From positions 62,001-126,000 of the forward strand of contig JAOGYN010000004.1 of the NCBI GenBank assembly GCA_028112705.1: 64,000 nt of DNA, in the 5' to 3' direction. Position numbers and translations under genes: made by a program. The notes below the pieces were generated by a model that worked only from the letters and a program-made list of their open reading frames with translations, did no database searches and was not told where the DNA came from. Shown one piece after another: positions 56,533-64,000 of this stretch; the stretch's first letter is position 1, and each line of letters begins with the position of its first letter. The DNA comes from GCA-002712045 sp028112705 (GTDB taxonomy: Bacteria; Pseudomonadota; Alphaproteobacteria; Rhodobacterales; Rhodobacteraceae).

Positions 56533-56892
56533 TTAATTTTTTATTTTCCATTTATCTGTATCAATTTGAACAAATGCCTCAATTCCTGCAGTTGCAATTA
56601 TGTGGTCTTTTCCAGACATCGTGTCAGGAATGTTTAAGCCTCCCTCTACTACGGTTACCTTTATTTTTCCCCGAGGCAACTCAAGCGCCACTATACTTTT
56701 ATCAACTAAATCTGGTTTTTTAACACCTATCGTGACATTAACAAGCATTTCTGAATGATTGATATTTAAACTTGAAAATAATGTTAATGATGAATGATGC
56801 AGTGCATCTTGTACTGCTCTACACGCTGCCTTTGTATAATTTTCACCATAAAGATCATTTCCCATTCCCATTTCTAAAATCAGCCGAGTCAT
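56533..56892 (-). CDS. Lin0512 family protein (second copy)
   Basis: A 119-residue protein of the Lin0512 family, function unknown. Conserved segments are LEMGMGNDLYGENYTKAACRA, MLVNVTIGVKKPDLVD, and VVEGGLNIPDT. It is a paralogue of the neighbouring 116-residue protein and overlaps it by ATGA. No catalytic motif is evident. The alternating strand-and-helix pattern suggests a small alpha/beta oligomer. Confidence 0.85.
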   Translation of the reverse strand: MTRLILEMGMGNDLYGENYTKAACRAVQDALHHSSLTLFSSLNINHSEMLVNVTIGVKKPDLVDKSIVALELPRGKIKVTVVEGGLNIPDTMSGKDHIIATAGIEAFVQIDTDKWKIKN

Positions 56893-57239
56893 TTTTTTAT
56901 CTCAATATCAAAGGATACCTCAATCCCCACATTGGCGATGATAGTTACCCCACCTTCATTCGGCTTGAGAATATCCAAACCCCCTTTTACAACCTTAATA
57001 TCTGGCTTTCCATAAGGGAAAACTGATTTTAAAGCCTCTATATTTACCAATTCTGGTTTTTGAACTCCTATAGTTACATCAATTAACATATCGTTTTTAG
57101 CAAAACCAAAAGCTTCAGCGGCGTTAATAGAATTATGCCATAAGGCATCTTTTATTGCCCTTTCAGAAGCTTTCGTATAATCACGCTGGCGCAGAGAACT
57201 ACCCATTCCAAACTCTACTAAAATTCTTTTTTTAGCCAT
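56889..57239 (-). CDS. Lin0512 family protein (first copy)
   Basis: A 116-residue Lin0512 protein with VEFGMGSSLRQRDYTKASERA, MLIDVTIGVQKPELVN and VVKGGLDILKP at the same places as its partner. The two are clearly related, at roughly 40 percent identity by eye. The GMG and YTKA motifs are shared, so both folds should be alike. The overlapping genes suggest a fixed ratio and perhaps a hetero-oligomer. Confidence 0.87.
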   Translation of the reverse strand: MAKKRILVEFGMGSSLRQRDYTKASERAIKDALWHNSINAAEAFGFAKNDMLIDVTIGVQKPELVNIEALKSVFPYGKPDIKVVKGGLDILKPNEGGVTIIANVGIEVSFDIEIKK

Positions 57240-57337
57240 ATCATCTCCACAGTAATATCCAACCTATCCAAAAATTCACAACTTTCCAACCATTTTAGAT
57301 TTGCTTATAATAGTGAAAATTACATTAGGTGGAAATA

Positions 57338-59119
57338 ATGACGATTCACAAAAAAATTACTGCATTGAGAAAATTACTAGAACAATATGGAATTGATGCT
57401 TTTCTAATCCCTAGAGCAGATGAGCATCAAAGTGAATATGTAGCGAAGTGCGATGAGCGCGTTCAGTATATTAGCGACTTTACCGGATCAGCTGGAACGG
57501 TATTAGTTACCAAAGATAAAGCTGCCCTCTTTACAGATGGACGTTACACCATCCAAGCCACTCGACAAATCGATGAAAAAATATTTGAACTATGCCATAT
57601 CACTAAATATCCACTTGAACATTGGATATTAGAAAATTTAACCAATAAGCTGACAGTAGGTTTTGATCCAAGATTACATACCCCAAAGCAAATCAAGAAT
57701 ATAAGTAAAATAATTTCCAAAAAAAATATTACACTTTTGCCGCTAGAAAATAATTTGCTAGACATGATCTGGCAAGAGCAACCCAAGCCACCAATGGGTA
57801 ATGTCGTTCCACATAAATTAATTTATTCTGGAAAATCATCTAAAGACAAACGTGCGCTTGTTGCCAATTCATTAAATCAGATGAAGATAAATGCCATACT
57901 CATATCAGCACCAGAAAATTTATGTTGGGTTTTTAATTTAAGAGGAAATGATGTTCCTATGACGCCCGTAGCTTTTGGATATGCTATTATTGAAGAAAAT
58001 GGGAATGCAAATCTATTTATGAAAACAGAGAAATTAAGTAATGCCATATTAATAGAAATTAAAAATGATAAAAATATTACGCTCAATGAACCTTCTCTTT
58101 TACCAGCCATTTTGAAGAAATTTTCTGGTAAAAAAATATTATTCGACGAGGAAACCGCAAATATTGCGCTTATCTTACAAGCAGAGCGTGCCTATATAAA
58201 ACCCTACATTCAAACAGATCCAATTTATCTAATGAAAGCGCAAAAAAATGAAATAGAATTAAATGGCATTAGAGCCGCTCACTTGCGAGATAGTACTGCG
58301 GTAATTAAATTTATAAAATGGTTTCTAGAGTCTGACCCAGTTAATTTAAACGAATGGTCAGCGGCAATGCGCCTCCAATCGGAAAGAGAAAAATTAGGAT
58401 TATATCAAGGGCCTAGCTTTCCTACAATTTCTGCAACTGAAAGAAACGCTGCTGAAGCACATTATCAGCTCAATAAAAATACAGCAAAGCAAATTTTGGA
58501 TGGTCACCTTTTCCTATTTGATAGTGGTGGTCAATTTTTAGACGGCACAACTGATATAACGAGGGTTTTGGCAGTTGGTAACCCAACTACTGAAATGAAA
58601 TTTAATTACACATTAGTTCTCAAAGGACACATTGCTATTCATCTGGCTCAATTCCCCAATGGAACTACTGGACAGCAGTTAGATCCGTTAGCTCGCCAAT
58701 TTCTATGGTCAGAAGGATTAGACTATGATCATGGAACCGGGCATGGCGTTGGCCACTACCTCTCAGTCCATGAGGGGCCTCAGCGTATATCCAAGACATC
58801 AAACATTCCGCTAGAAATTGGTATGATCTTATCAAATGAACCAGGTTTTTATAAAGAAAATTCTTATGGAATTAGAATCGAAAATCTTATGATCGTTCAG
58901 GAAATACAAAAATTATCGCTTAATCCCACAAAATCAATCTATGGGTTTGAAACTCTAAGCTTCGTCCCTTATGACACCCGTTTAATAAACAAAGAGCAAT
59001 TAGAAGAGCGAGAAATCAATTGGATAAATAGCTATCATTCAGAAATTATAGAAAAAATTACGCCACTACTAGACTTAAAGCACAAAAAATTCCTTCAATC
59101 TATTGCAACAATGATATGA
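57338..59119 (+). CDS. Three-domain Xaa-Pro aminopeptidase (aminopeptidase P)
   Basis: A 593-residue metallopeptidase that removes an N-terminal residue before proline. Two creatinase-type N-terminal domains (about residues 1-130 and 145-300) precede the M24 catalytic domain. Metal ligands are visible in FDSGGQFLDGTTDITR, HGTGHGVGHYLSVHEGP and LSNEPGFY. The three-domain layout matches the eukaryotic-type form seen in many alphaproteobacteria. ATG at 57338 with AGGTGGA upstream is chosen over the in-frame GTG at 57329. Confidence 0.92.
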   Translation: MTIHKKITALRKLLEQYGIDAFLIPRADEHQSEYVAKCDERVQYISDFTGSAGTVLVTKDKAALFTDGRYTIQATRQIDEKIFELCHITKYPLEHWILENLTNKLTVGFDPRLHTPKQIKNISKIISKKNITLLPLENNLLDMIWQEQPKPPMGNVVPHKLIYSGKSSKDKRALVANSLNQMKINAILISAPENLCWVFNLRGNDVPMTPVAFGYAIIEENGNANLFMKTEKLSNAILIEIKNDKNITLNEPSLLPAILKKFSGKKILFDEETANIALILQAERAYIKPYIQTDPIYLMKAQKNEIELNGIRAAHLRDSTAVIKFIKWFLESDPVNLNEWSAAMRLQSEREKLGLYQGPSFPTISATERNAAEAHYQLNKNTAKQILDGHLFLFDSGGQFLDGTTDITRVLAVGNPTTEMKFNYTLVLKGHIAIHLAQFPNGTTGQQLDPLARQFLWSEGLDYDHGTGHGVGHYLSVHEGPQRISKTSNIPLEIGMILSNEPGFYKENSYGIRIENLMIVQEIQKLSLNPTKSIYGFETLSFVPYDTRLINKEQLEEREINWINSYHSEIIEKITPLLDLKHKKFLQSIATMI

Positions 59120-59129
59120 AAATAAAATT

Positions 59130-59927
59130 CTATTCAAAGTTTAAATTAACTGAACCAAAGTCAGAAAAATCAGCTAAAATACTAGTCCCTGACGGACATT
59201 CGATTGGACGAATGAATGATCCTGATAGCACAACATCACCTTTTCTAATCTTCTGATCATATTTTCCTAACCGTTCCGCTAACCAAGCAATTCCCATAAC
59301 TGGATCATTAAGGACTCCAGCGCCTAAACCAGTTTCTTCCACTTCGCCATCCCTTGAAACAATTGCTCCTACCCACCTTAAATCAATATCTTCTGGATCG
59401 TGCCTTTTATTACCTAAAACTATTCCAGCGTTTGCCGCATTATCTGAGATAGTATCAAATACAATTCTAGTTTTTCCAGTCTTAGGATCAGATCGTAGAA
59501 CTCTAGTATCAAGGATTTCTATTGACGGGCATACATACTCTGTTGCGGACAAAACATCCAAGCGCGAAGCTTTTCCACTTAGATCAGACTTCATTACAAA
59601 TGCAATTTCAGCCTCAATACGTGGTTGAATAAATCGATTGGCAGGAATAGTTGATCCATTTTCGAAAACCATATCAGACAAGAGAACACCGCTATCTGGA
59701 GTATTAATGTTTAATGCGTTTTGCATCGCTTTTGAAGTCAATCCAATTTTCCAGCCAATTACTTCATTCCCAGCTAAAATTTTATTATTAACAAGTAAAG
59801 ATTGGATCGCATATGAATCAGCCATATCAATTTTAGGGTATTTTAAGGATAAAAGCCCAATTTGCTTCCTATTATCATCTGCTTCAAATAAAGCCTTTGC
59901 CGCTTCAGCATGCTCGTCAGGTGTCAT
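59130..59927 (-). CDS. hpaH: 2-oxo-hept-4-ene-1,7-dioate hydratase
   Basis: HpaH adds water to the 2-oxo-heptenedioate intermediate of homoprotocatechuate breakdown. The 265-residue protein belongs to the MhpD/HpaH hydratase family: VIGWKIGLTSKAMQ near residue 57, FIQPRIEAEIAFVMK with metal-binding Glu residues near 108, and GDVVLSGSFIRP near the C-terminus. It overlaps hpaG by ATGA and ends the operon, converging on pepP with a 10-base gap. Confidence 0.9.
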   Translation of the reverse strand: MTPDEHAEAAKALFEADDNRKQIGLLSLKYPKIDMADSYAIQSLLVNNKILAGNEVIGWKIGLTSKAMQNALNINTPDSGVLLSDMVFENGSTIPANRFIQPRIEAEIAFVMKSDLSGKASRLDVLSATEYVCPSIEILDTRVLRSDPKTGKTRIVFDTISDNAANAGIVLGNKRHDPEDIDLRWVGAIVSRDGEVEETGLGAGVLNDPVMGIAWLAERLGKYDQKIRKGDVVLSGSFIRPIECPSGTSILADFSDFGSVNLNFE

Positions 59928-60781
59928 ACTTCATCCTTAACGTCATTCTTCAAAATCCCAATTCCACTAGCCTCAACCTCAACCACATCACCAGATTTTA
60001 GCCATTTTGGCGGGTCAAAACGAGCACCAGCACCAGTAGGTGTTCCGGTGATAATCACATCACCAGGAACTAATGTTACAAATGTACTTATGTAATTAAT
60101 TATATAATCAAACGAGAATATCATACGATCAGTATTATCCTTCTGACGAACTTCGCCATTTACTCTCGTTATGAGTTCGATATTCTTCAATTGTTCTTTA
60201 GATTTAAATGGAATTATCCACGGCCCAATTGCACCTGAACTCTCGAAATTCTTACCTTGTGTAACATTAAATTTAGCATGGCGCACCCAATCACGTATAG
60301 TACCCTCATTACTCAATGATAGAGCTGCAATGTGGTCTAAAGCATTTTCTCGAGCAATATGCCGACCCTCTTTACCTATTATTAAAACAACTTCACCCTC
60401 ATAATCTAACTGATCAGAAATTTTAGGTTTGATAATTGAGCACTTGTGACCAACAAAAGTTTTTGCAAATCTTATAAATAATGATGGATAAGTAGGTGCA
60501 GCTTTTCCGTCCTTATATTCGGCATTTCGATCTGGATAGTTCACACCTACACAAATAATTTTTTCTGGTCTAGTTATTGGTATTTCATAAATTATATCTT
60601 CATCTTTATGTGTTAGAGACATTCCCTCACTGGCTAGTTCGAGGCTATTTAAACCATTATTTTCGATGACCTCTCTCAATGTTGGCCAATTTGGAAATTC
60701 AGGGGATAGAGCAATCATACCTCCCAAAATTTTAGCTCCATAAAAAGTTTTGTTATTTATTCTATAAGTTGCAAATTTCAT
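59924..60781 (-). CDS. hpaG: Fumarylacetoacetate hydrolase-family decarboxylase/isomerase (HpaG-like)
   Basis: A 285-residue FAH-fold enzyme. CVGVNYPDRNAEYKD near residue 75 and DYEGEVVLIIGKEGRHI near residue 122 hold the metal-binding glutamates, and GDVIITGTPTGAGAR closes the fold. In this operon it most likely does the decarboxylation of oxo-pentene-tricarboxylate and isomerisation to the next dienoate. E. coli HpaG is a two-domain fusion of about 430 residues; here only one FAH domain is present, so it may act as a homodimer for both steps. Confidence 0.85.
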   Translation of the reverse strand: MKFATYRINNKTFYGAKILGGMIALSPEFPNWPTLREVIENNGLNSLELASEGMSLTHKDEDIIYEIPITRPEKIICVGVNYPDRNAEYKDGKAAPTYPSLFIRFAKTFVGHKCSIIKPKISDQLDYEGEVVLIIGKEGRHIARENALDHIAALSLSNEGTIRDWVRHAKFNVTQGKNFESSGAIGPWIIPFKSKEQLKNIELITRVNGEVRQKDNTDRMIFSFDYIINYISTFVTLVPGDVIITGTPTGAGARFDPPKWLKSGDVVEVEASGIGILKNDVKDEV

Positions 60782-60782
60782 A

Positions 60783-61769
60783 TTAATGGTCCGGTGCTAT
60801 AATTGGTTGTGCTTTAAGATCAGCAGAACGCACTGATATATCTTCAAAATGTGACCCTTTTTCAAACCAGGAACGTGGAGCTGGCGCTCCCCATAAAGTT
60901 TGCCTTTGAGGGTCTGTTAAACTCCATCTGATTGCCTCATGATCTGGATCAATAGTTTGATAATCAGAACAGTAAATTTCTATTCGATGCCCATCAGGAT
61001 CAAAAATATATAAGAAAAATGCATTAGAAATACCGTGCCTACCTGGCCCTCTTTCAATATTGTCAACATATCCAGTGGATGCCATCAAATCCAATAAATC
61101 TATAATGTTAAGAGGTGTTGGTACCCAAAATCCTACATGATGCATCCTTGGGCCAGTACCGTTTGTAAAAGCGATATCATGAACACCACCTTTTCTGTGT
61201 AACCAAGCTGCCCATACCGATCCACTTTCATCATCCTCAGTATACTCAGTGACCCTAAAACCGAAATCATTATAAAAATTTAAACTGCTATCTACATTTG
61301 GGGAAAAACAATTAAAGTGATCAATTCTTAAAGGCTTAACGCCTTTATAAAGATTGTATTGTTGATGTATCGTCTCCAACCTATCCATTTTATAATAAAA
61401 CTCTATAGGAATTCCATTATTATCAGATGTTAGCAAGGTTCGACCTTGATAAGGTCTTTTTATCCAACTCGTCTTGCACCCTTTACTTATAAAATATATT
61501 TCTGCCCTATCGAGGTCTTTTTCTGAGAATACTTTGAAACCTAAGACTTTTACATCAGCGTTCTCACTTTCTCGTAAGATAACACTGTGATGACCGCGCT
61601 CTTCCATTGCTCTCAAATAAACAATTTTTTCGTCTTCATCTGTAATCTGTAATCCCAAAATTTCCGAATAAAACTTTTTAGATGCATCAAGATTTTTAAC
61701 ACCATACTCTATATGACTAATTCGTAAGGTATCAAAGGGTGGATATAAAACTGGTTTTGGAATTGGCAA
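60783..61769 (-). CDS. hpaD: 3,4-dihydroxyphenylacetate 2,3-dioxygenase, VOC (type I extradiol) form
   Basis: The ring-cleaving dioxygenase of the pathway, 328 residues with two vicinal-oxygen-chelate domains. Likely metal ligands are His151 (RIDHFN), His211 (MHHVGFW) and Glu264 (HRIEIY); His197 and Tyr254 line up with second-sphere residues known in Brevibacterium HPCD. This is the Gram-positive-like VOC type, not the LigB-type HpaD of E. coli. The gene follows hpaE with a 1-base gap. Confidence 0.92.
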   Translation of the reverse strand: MPIPKPVLYPPFDTLRISHIEYGVKNLDASKKFYSEILGLQITDEDEKIVYLRAMEERGHHSVILRESENADVKVLGFKVFSEKDLDRAEIYFISKGCKTSWIKRPYQGRTLLTSDNNGIPIEFYYKMDRLETIHQQYNLYKGVKPLRIDHFNCFSPNVDSSLNFYNDFGFRVTEYTEDDESGSVWAAWLHRKGGVHDIAFTNGTGPRMHHVGFWVPTPLNIIDLLDLMASTGYVDNIERGPGRHGISNAFFLYIFDPDGHRIEIYCSDYQTIDPDHEAIRWSLTDPQRQTLWGAPAPRSWFEKGSHFEDISVRSADLKAQPIIAPDH

Positions 61770-61770
61770 A

Positions 61771-63285
61771 CTACCCTCCTAATTTCGTAATTTTATGTTC
61801 TGTTATGGCAAAACTTATATTTTTTGTTTCCATGTAAAAATCAAAAGACCAATCGCCCCCATCTCTTCCAATACCGGAAGATTTAACGCCACCAAAGGGC
61901 GTGGGAAGATGACGAACATTCTCAGAATTTACCCATATCATGCCAGCTTCCATTGATTGACTAAATTGGAATGCTCGGGTGACATTATTTGTCCAAAGAT
62001 AACCAGCTAACCCATAATCTGTTTCATTGGCTATCTCTAAAGCTTCTTGCTCTGAATTGAAGGGAATTACCACAAGTACAGGTCCAAATATTTCTTCCTT
62101 TGCTATGCGCATATCTCGAGTAACGTCTGTAAAGATTGTTGGAGCAATGTACGGCCCTCCACCAGGGCCATCAACAGGCCCACCAGTTAACAAGGTTGCA
62201 CCTTCTTTTTGACCAATTTCAAAATACTTCTTAACCTTTTCTTCATGAATTGGATGTATTAATGGTCCCACAGTTGTATCTGGATCTAAGGGATGACCAA
62301 CTTTTATTCTTTCTGCTTTTTTAAGTATCATTTGAACAAATTTTTCTCGCACCGATTCTTGCACCAACAATCTTGAAGACGATGTACATCTCTCACCATT
62401 CAATGAATAAATCATGAATACCACGGCATCAGCTGCTCGCTCTAAATCAGCATCTTCAAACACAACAACAGCATTTTTTCCACCTAATTCAAAATGTACT
62501 CTTTTTAGAGTATCAGAGCCCTGTTTCATTATCATTGAACCCGTTGCGCTTTCTCCAACAAAAGAAATTGCCTTAATATCAGGATGTTCAGTAATAAGTT
62601 TACCAGCTTCTTCACCATATCCATTTATAGTGTTCCAAACACCCTTAGGTAAACCTGCAGCTTCTGCTATTTCTATTAAAATTTTTGCTGTCAAAGGGGA
62701 AAATTCGGCTGGTTTATGAACGACTGTACATCCCGCCGCTAAAGCAGGAGCTATTTTCCAAGTTGATAACATAAATGGGGTGTTCCATGGTGTTATTATT
62801 CCCACTGGCCCTATTGGATATCGCATAGTCATATTTGTTTGTGAATTAGTAAATGTAGATTCTCCATCTTTTCCATAAGGAGCTTGATCTGCAAAAAACC
62901 TAAAATTTGCAGCACCTCTCAGCGCAGCCTTAGACATAAACCTTAAAGATTGGCCTGTATCAACTGATTCAATTAATGCTATTTCATCAGCTCTACTTTC
63001 AATGGCATCAGCAATAGCATGCAAAATCTTTTTTCTGTCTTGACCTGTCATTGAAGACCATTCTGAAAACGCTTTTTTTGCAGCTTCTACGGCTAAATCA
63101 ACATCTTCCAAACGACTCCTAGAAACATTACAAATTACCTTAAGATCGATGGGGGAAATATTTTCAAAAGTTTCGCCTGCCAAAGCAGGCTCACTTTTCC
63201 CATTAATATGATTTAAAACTCCTATCTCATTGAATTTTTGTAAAAAAAATGATGCTTTTTTCTTATTCTTTTCTAATTCTGACAT
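61771..63285 (-). CDS. hpaE: 5-carboxymethyl-2-hydroxymuconate semialdehyde dehydrogenase
   Basis: HpaE oxidises the ring-cleavage semialdehyde to 5-carboxymethyl-2-hydroxymuconate with NAD. The 504-residue aldehyde dehydrogenase has the catalytic Glu266 in FELGGKN, the nucleophile Cys300 in NGERCTSSSR, and the TPWNTPFMLSTWK segment near residue 165 of this subfamily. Betaine aldehyde dehydrogenase would look similar; the operon context settles the call. Confidence 0.92.
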   Translation of the reverse strand: MSELEKNKKKASFFLQKFNEIGVLNHINGKSEPALAGETFENISPIDLKVICNVSRSRLEDVDLAVEAAKKAFSEWSSMTGQDRKKILHAIADAIESRADEIALIESVDTGQSLRFMSKAALRGAANFRFFADQAPYGKDGESTFTNSQTNMTMRYPIGPVGIITPWNTPFMLSTWKIAPALAAGCTVVHKPAEFSPLTAKILIEIAEAAGLPKGVWNTINGYGEEAGKLITEHPDIKAISFVGESATGSMIMKQGSDTLKRVHFELGGKNAVVVFEDADLERAADAVVFMIYSLNGERCTSSSRLLVQESVREKFVQMILKKAERIKVGHPLDPDTTVGPLIHPIHEEKVKKYFEIGQKEGATLLTGGPVDGPGGGPYIAPTIFTDVTRDMRIAKEEIFGPVLVVIPFNSEQEALEIANETDYGLAGYLWTNNVTRAFQFSQSMEAGMIWVNSENVRHLPTPFGGVKSSGIGRDGGDWSFDFYMETKNISFAITEHKITKLGG

Positions 63286-63311
63286 GCTATTTTACTCTAT
63301 CTCCATCCCGA

Positions 63312-63701
63312 CTATTGATTTTCAGAAAGCCTCTTATGAATTGGATTAATTTTCCAACTCATCTCTGGATCTATCTCTACAATTTCTAATGCTAATGCTA
63401 AAAACCCTGTCCTTAATAACTTTTCTACTTTCAATTCTAATCTAGACATTAATACCTTGCCGGTATTTTCTTTCATCTCAGCACTTCGACCAGTACCAAT
63501 GCGCAGAACCATGTCTATAAATCCATTGTTTGCATGTCCATCCGCTACCGAATAAAATTGGATGGAATGCGCCTTAACTCGAACACCCGCCTTTGGGAAA
63601 ATACCCTGCTCATGCATCGCAAGTCTTAGAGAATCACAAAGGTCATTAAAATCTAAGTGATTTTTTAAATTTGCGGAGTATTGTAACGTTAGGTATGCCA
63701 A
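63312..63701 (-). CDS. hpaF: 5-carboxymethyl-2-hydroxymuconate delta-isomerase (HpaF), Pro1 apparently absent
   Basis: HpaF isomerises 5-carboxymethyl-2-hydroxymuconate using its N-terminal proline as base. Family N-termini read MPH-x-TLQYS. Here the matching stretch is L-AYLTLQYSANL with a TTG where the start should be, so from TTG at 63701 the mature protein would begin with Ala, not Pro. Later blocks, FPKAGVRVKAHS and VADGHANNGFIDMVLRIGTGRS, fit the family well. Upstream in-frame ATG codons at 63725 and 63740 lack ribosome sites and lie in the promoter gap. About 129 residues from the TTG. Confidence 0.8.
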   Translation of the reverse strand: MAYLTLQYSANLKNHLDFNDLCDSLRLAMHEQGIFPKAGVRVKAHSIQFYSVADGHANNGFIDMVLRIGTGRSAEMKENTGKVLMSRLELKVEKLLRTGFLALALEIVEIDPEMSWKINPIHKRLSENQ

Positions 63702-63704
63702 AGC

Positions 63705-63733
63705 TTGCTCTTTTTTCTTTAACATGTTAAATA
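63705..63733 (+). promoter_or_regulatory. Candidate hpaR promoter with a 14-base palindromic operator
   Basis: TTGCTC (63705-63710) and TAAATA (63728-63733) are 17 bases apart on the plus strand. Between and across the -10 box lies the perfect palindrome TTTAACATGTTAAA (63718-63731). MarR-type regulators bind such sites and HpaR is known to repress its own operon, so this is a likely operator for both directions. That is inferred; the -10 of the hpaF side is not clear, though a TTGACA lies on the minus strand at 63749-63744. Confidence 0.55.
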
Positions 63734-63757
63734 AATTCATCAATGTCAAGGATCATC

Positions 63758-64000
63758 ATGAAAAATAAAGAAGAAATAAATCGCTCTCTGGCCATTACTC
63801 TTTTAAGAAGCCGGGAAGCTGTCATGGACCGTTTTCGACCTATGTTAGCTTCAGCAAAAATAACTGAACAGCAGTGGAGGGTGCTCAGGGGCCTTAGTGA
63901 ACATGGAGAAGTTGAAGCAGGTAAATTAGCATATATTGCTTGCATTTTGCCGCAAAGTTTAAGCCGAATTACTAGAAATTTTGAAAAGAAACATCTCATT
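63758..64000 (+). CDS. hpaR: Homoprotocatechuate degradation regulator HpaR (MarR family), 3'-truncated by window edge
   Basis: The first 81 residues of a MarR-family repressor run off the right edge. The sequence matches HpaR: SLAITLLRSREAVMDRFRPML, then TEQQWRVLRGLSEHGEVEA and LPQSLSRITRNFEKKHLI, which is the winged-helix recognition region. HpaR represses the catabolic operon until homoprotocatechuate or a related aromatic is present. AAGGA at 63748-63752 sets the ATG at 63758. It is divergent from hpaF. Confidence 0.92.
   Translation, partial: MKNKEEINRSLAITLLRSREAVMDRFRPMLASAKITEQQWRVLRGLSEHGEVEAGKLAYIACILPQSLSRITRNFEKKHLI

Noticed and set aside
63727..63999. 90-codon minus-strand open frame at the right edge
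   Set aside because: It is antisense to hpaR, whose protein sequence is clearly recognised on the plus strand.

Overview
The window is a contiguous piece of an A+T-rich alphaproteobacterial chromosome. The 16S rRNA gene, the Ile-Ala tRNA spacer, the gene order (for example rsmB / heparinase-like / purH / lspA / DUF3035 / M16 pair / mutL / rmuC) and the short 4-base overlaps between neighbours all fit a small-genome marine alphaproteobacterium. From memory of 16S variable regions, the SAR116 (Puniceispirillales) clade is the best guess; this is an inference that an alignment would settle. I saw no insertion sequence, prophage, CRISPR array or toxin-antitoxin pair, and base composition looks even, so this is core chromosome with a few catabolic cassettes.

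Layout. 1-2732: the start of an rRNA operon on the minus strand (leader with boxA, 16S, tRNA-Ile, tRNA-Ala); the 23S gene lies off the left edge. 2733-6866: an MFS transporter, pyrF-dinB, and an N-formylglutamate amidohydrolase-like gene. 7011-7272: tRNA-Val(GAC) and the short rpmJ gene. 7301-15721: a seven-gene minus-strand operon with a complete branched-chain-amino-acid-type ABC importer flanked by two CoA ligases, probably importing and activating an organic (perhaps aromatic) acid. 16103-18316: two saccharopine dehydrogenases for lysine metabolism. 18321-30757: housekeeping genes (rmuC, mutL, two M16 peptidases, a DUF3035 lipoprotein, lspA, purH, a heparinase II/III-like gene, rsmB, a small SdhAF4-like gene, dapB).

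30872-46492: rbfA-truB, a DUF1643 protein, two EamA transporters, MnmC split into two divergent genes, a HTD2/MaoC-type dehydratase next to a reductive-dehalogenase-like Fe-S protein, argG, two Nudix hydrolases, hslO, a tRNA nucleotidyltransferase, and a pair of half-size ABC exporters. 46499-59119: dxs-ispA-xseB-HDAC-like operon, a class A PBP, a class II aldolase, aroC, a zinc-ribbon membrane protein, an acyltransferase, two tandem Lin0512 proteins and a three-domain aminopeptidase P. 59130-64000: a homoprotocatechuate (3,4-dihydroxyphenylacetate) meta-cleavage operon (hpaF-hpaE-hpaD-hpaG-hpaH) read leftward, with the start of a divergent hpaR repressor gene at the right edge.

How they fit together. 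The clearest metabolic theme is uptake and degradation of amino-acid and aromatic-acid carbon: the ABC importer with CoA ligases, the saccharopine pathway, and ring cleavage of homoprotocatechuate under HpaR control. The aldolase and dehydrogenase that finish the last pathway are not in the window. The items most worth a second look are the cytoplasmic RdhA-like protein, the apparent loss of the catalytic N-terminal proline in HpaF, the palindrome in the hpaR/hpaF promoter gap, the tandem Lin0512 genes, and the split MnmC.
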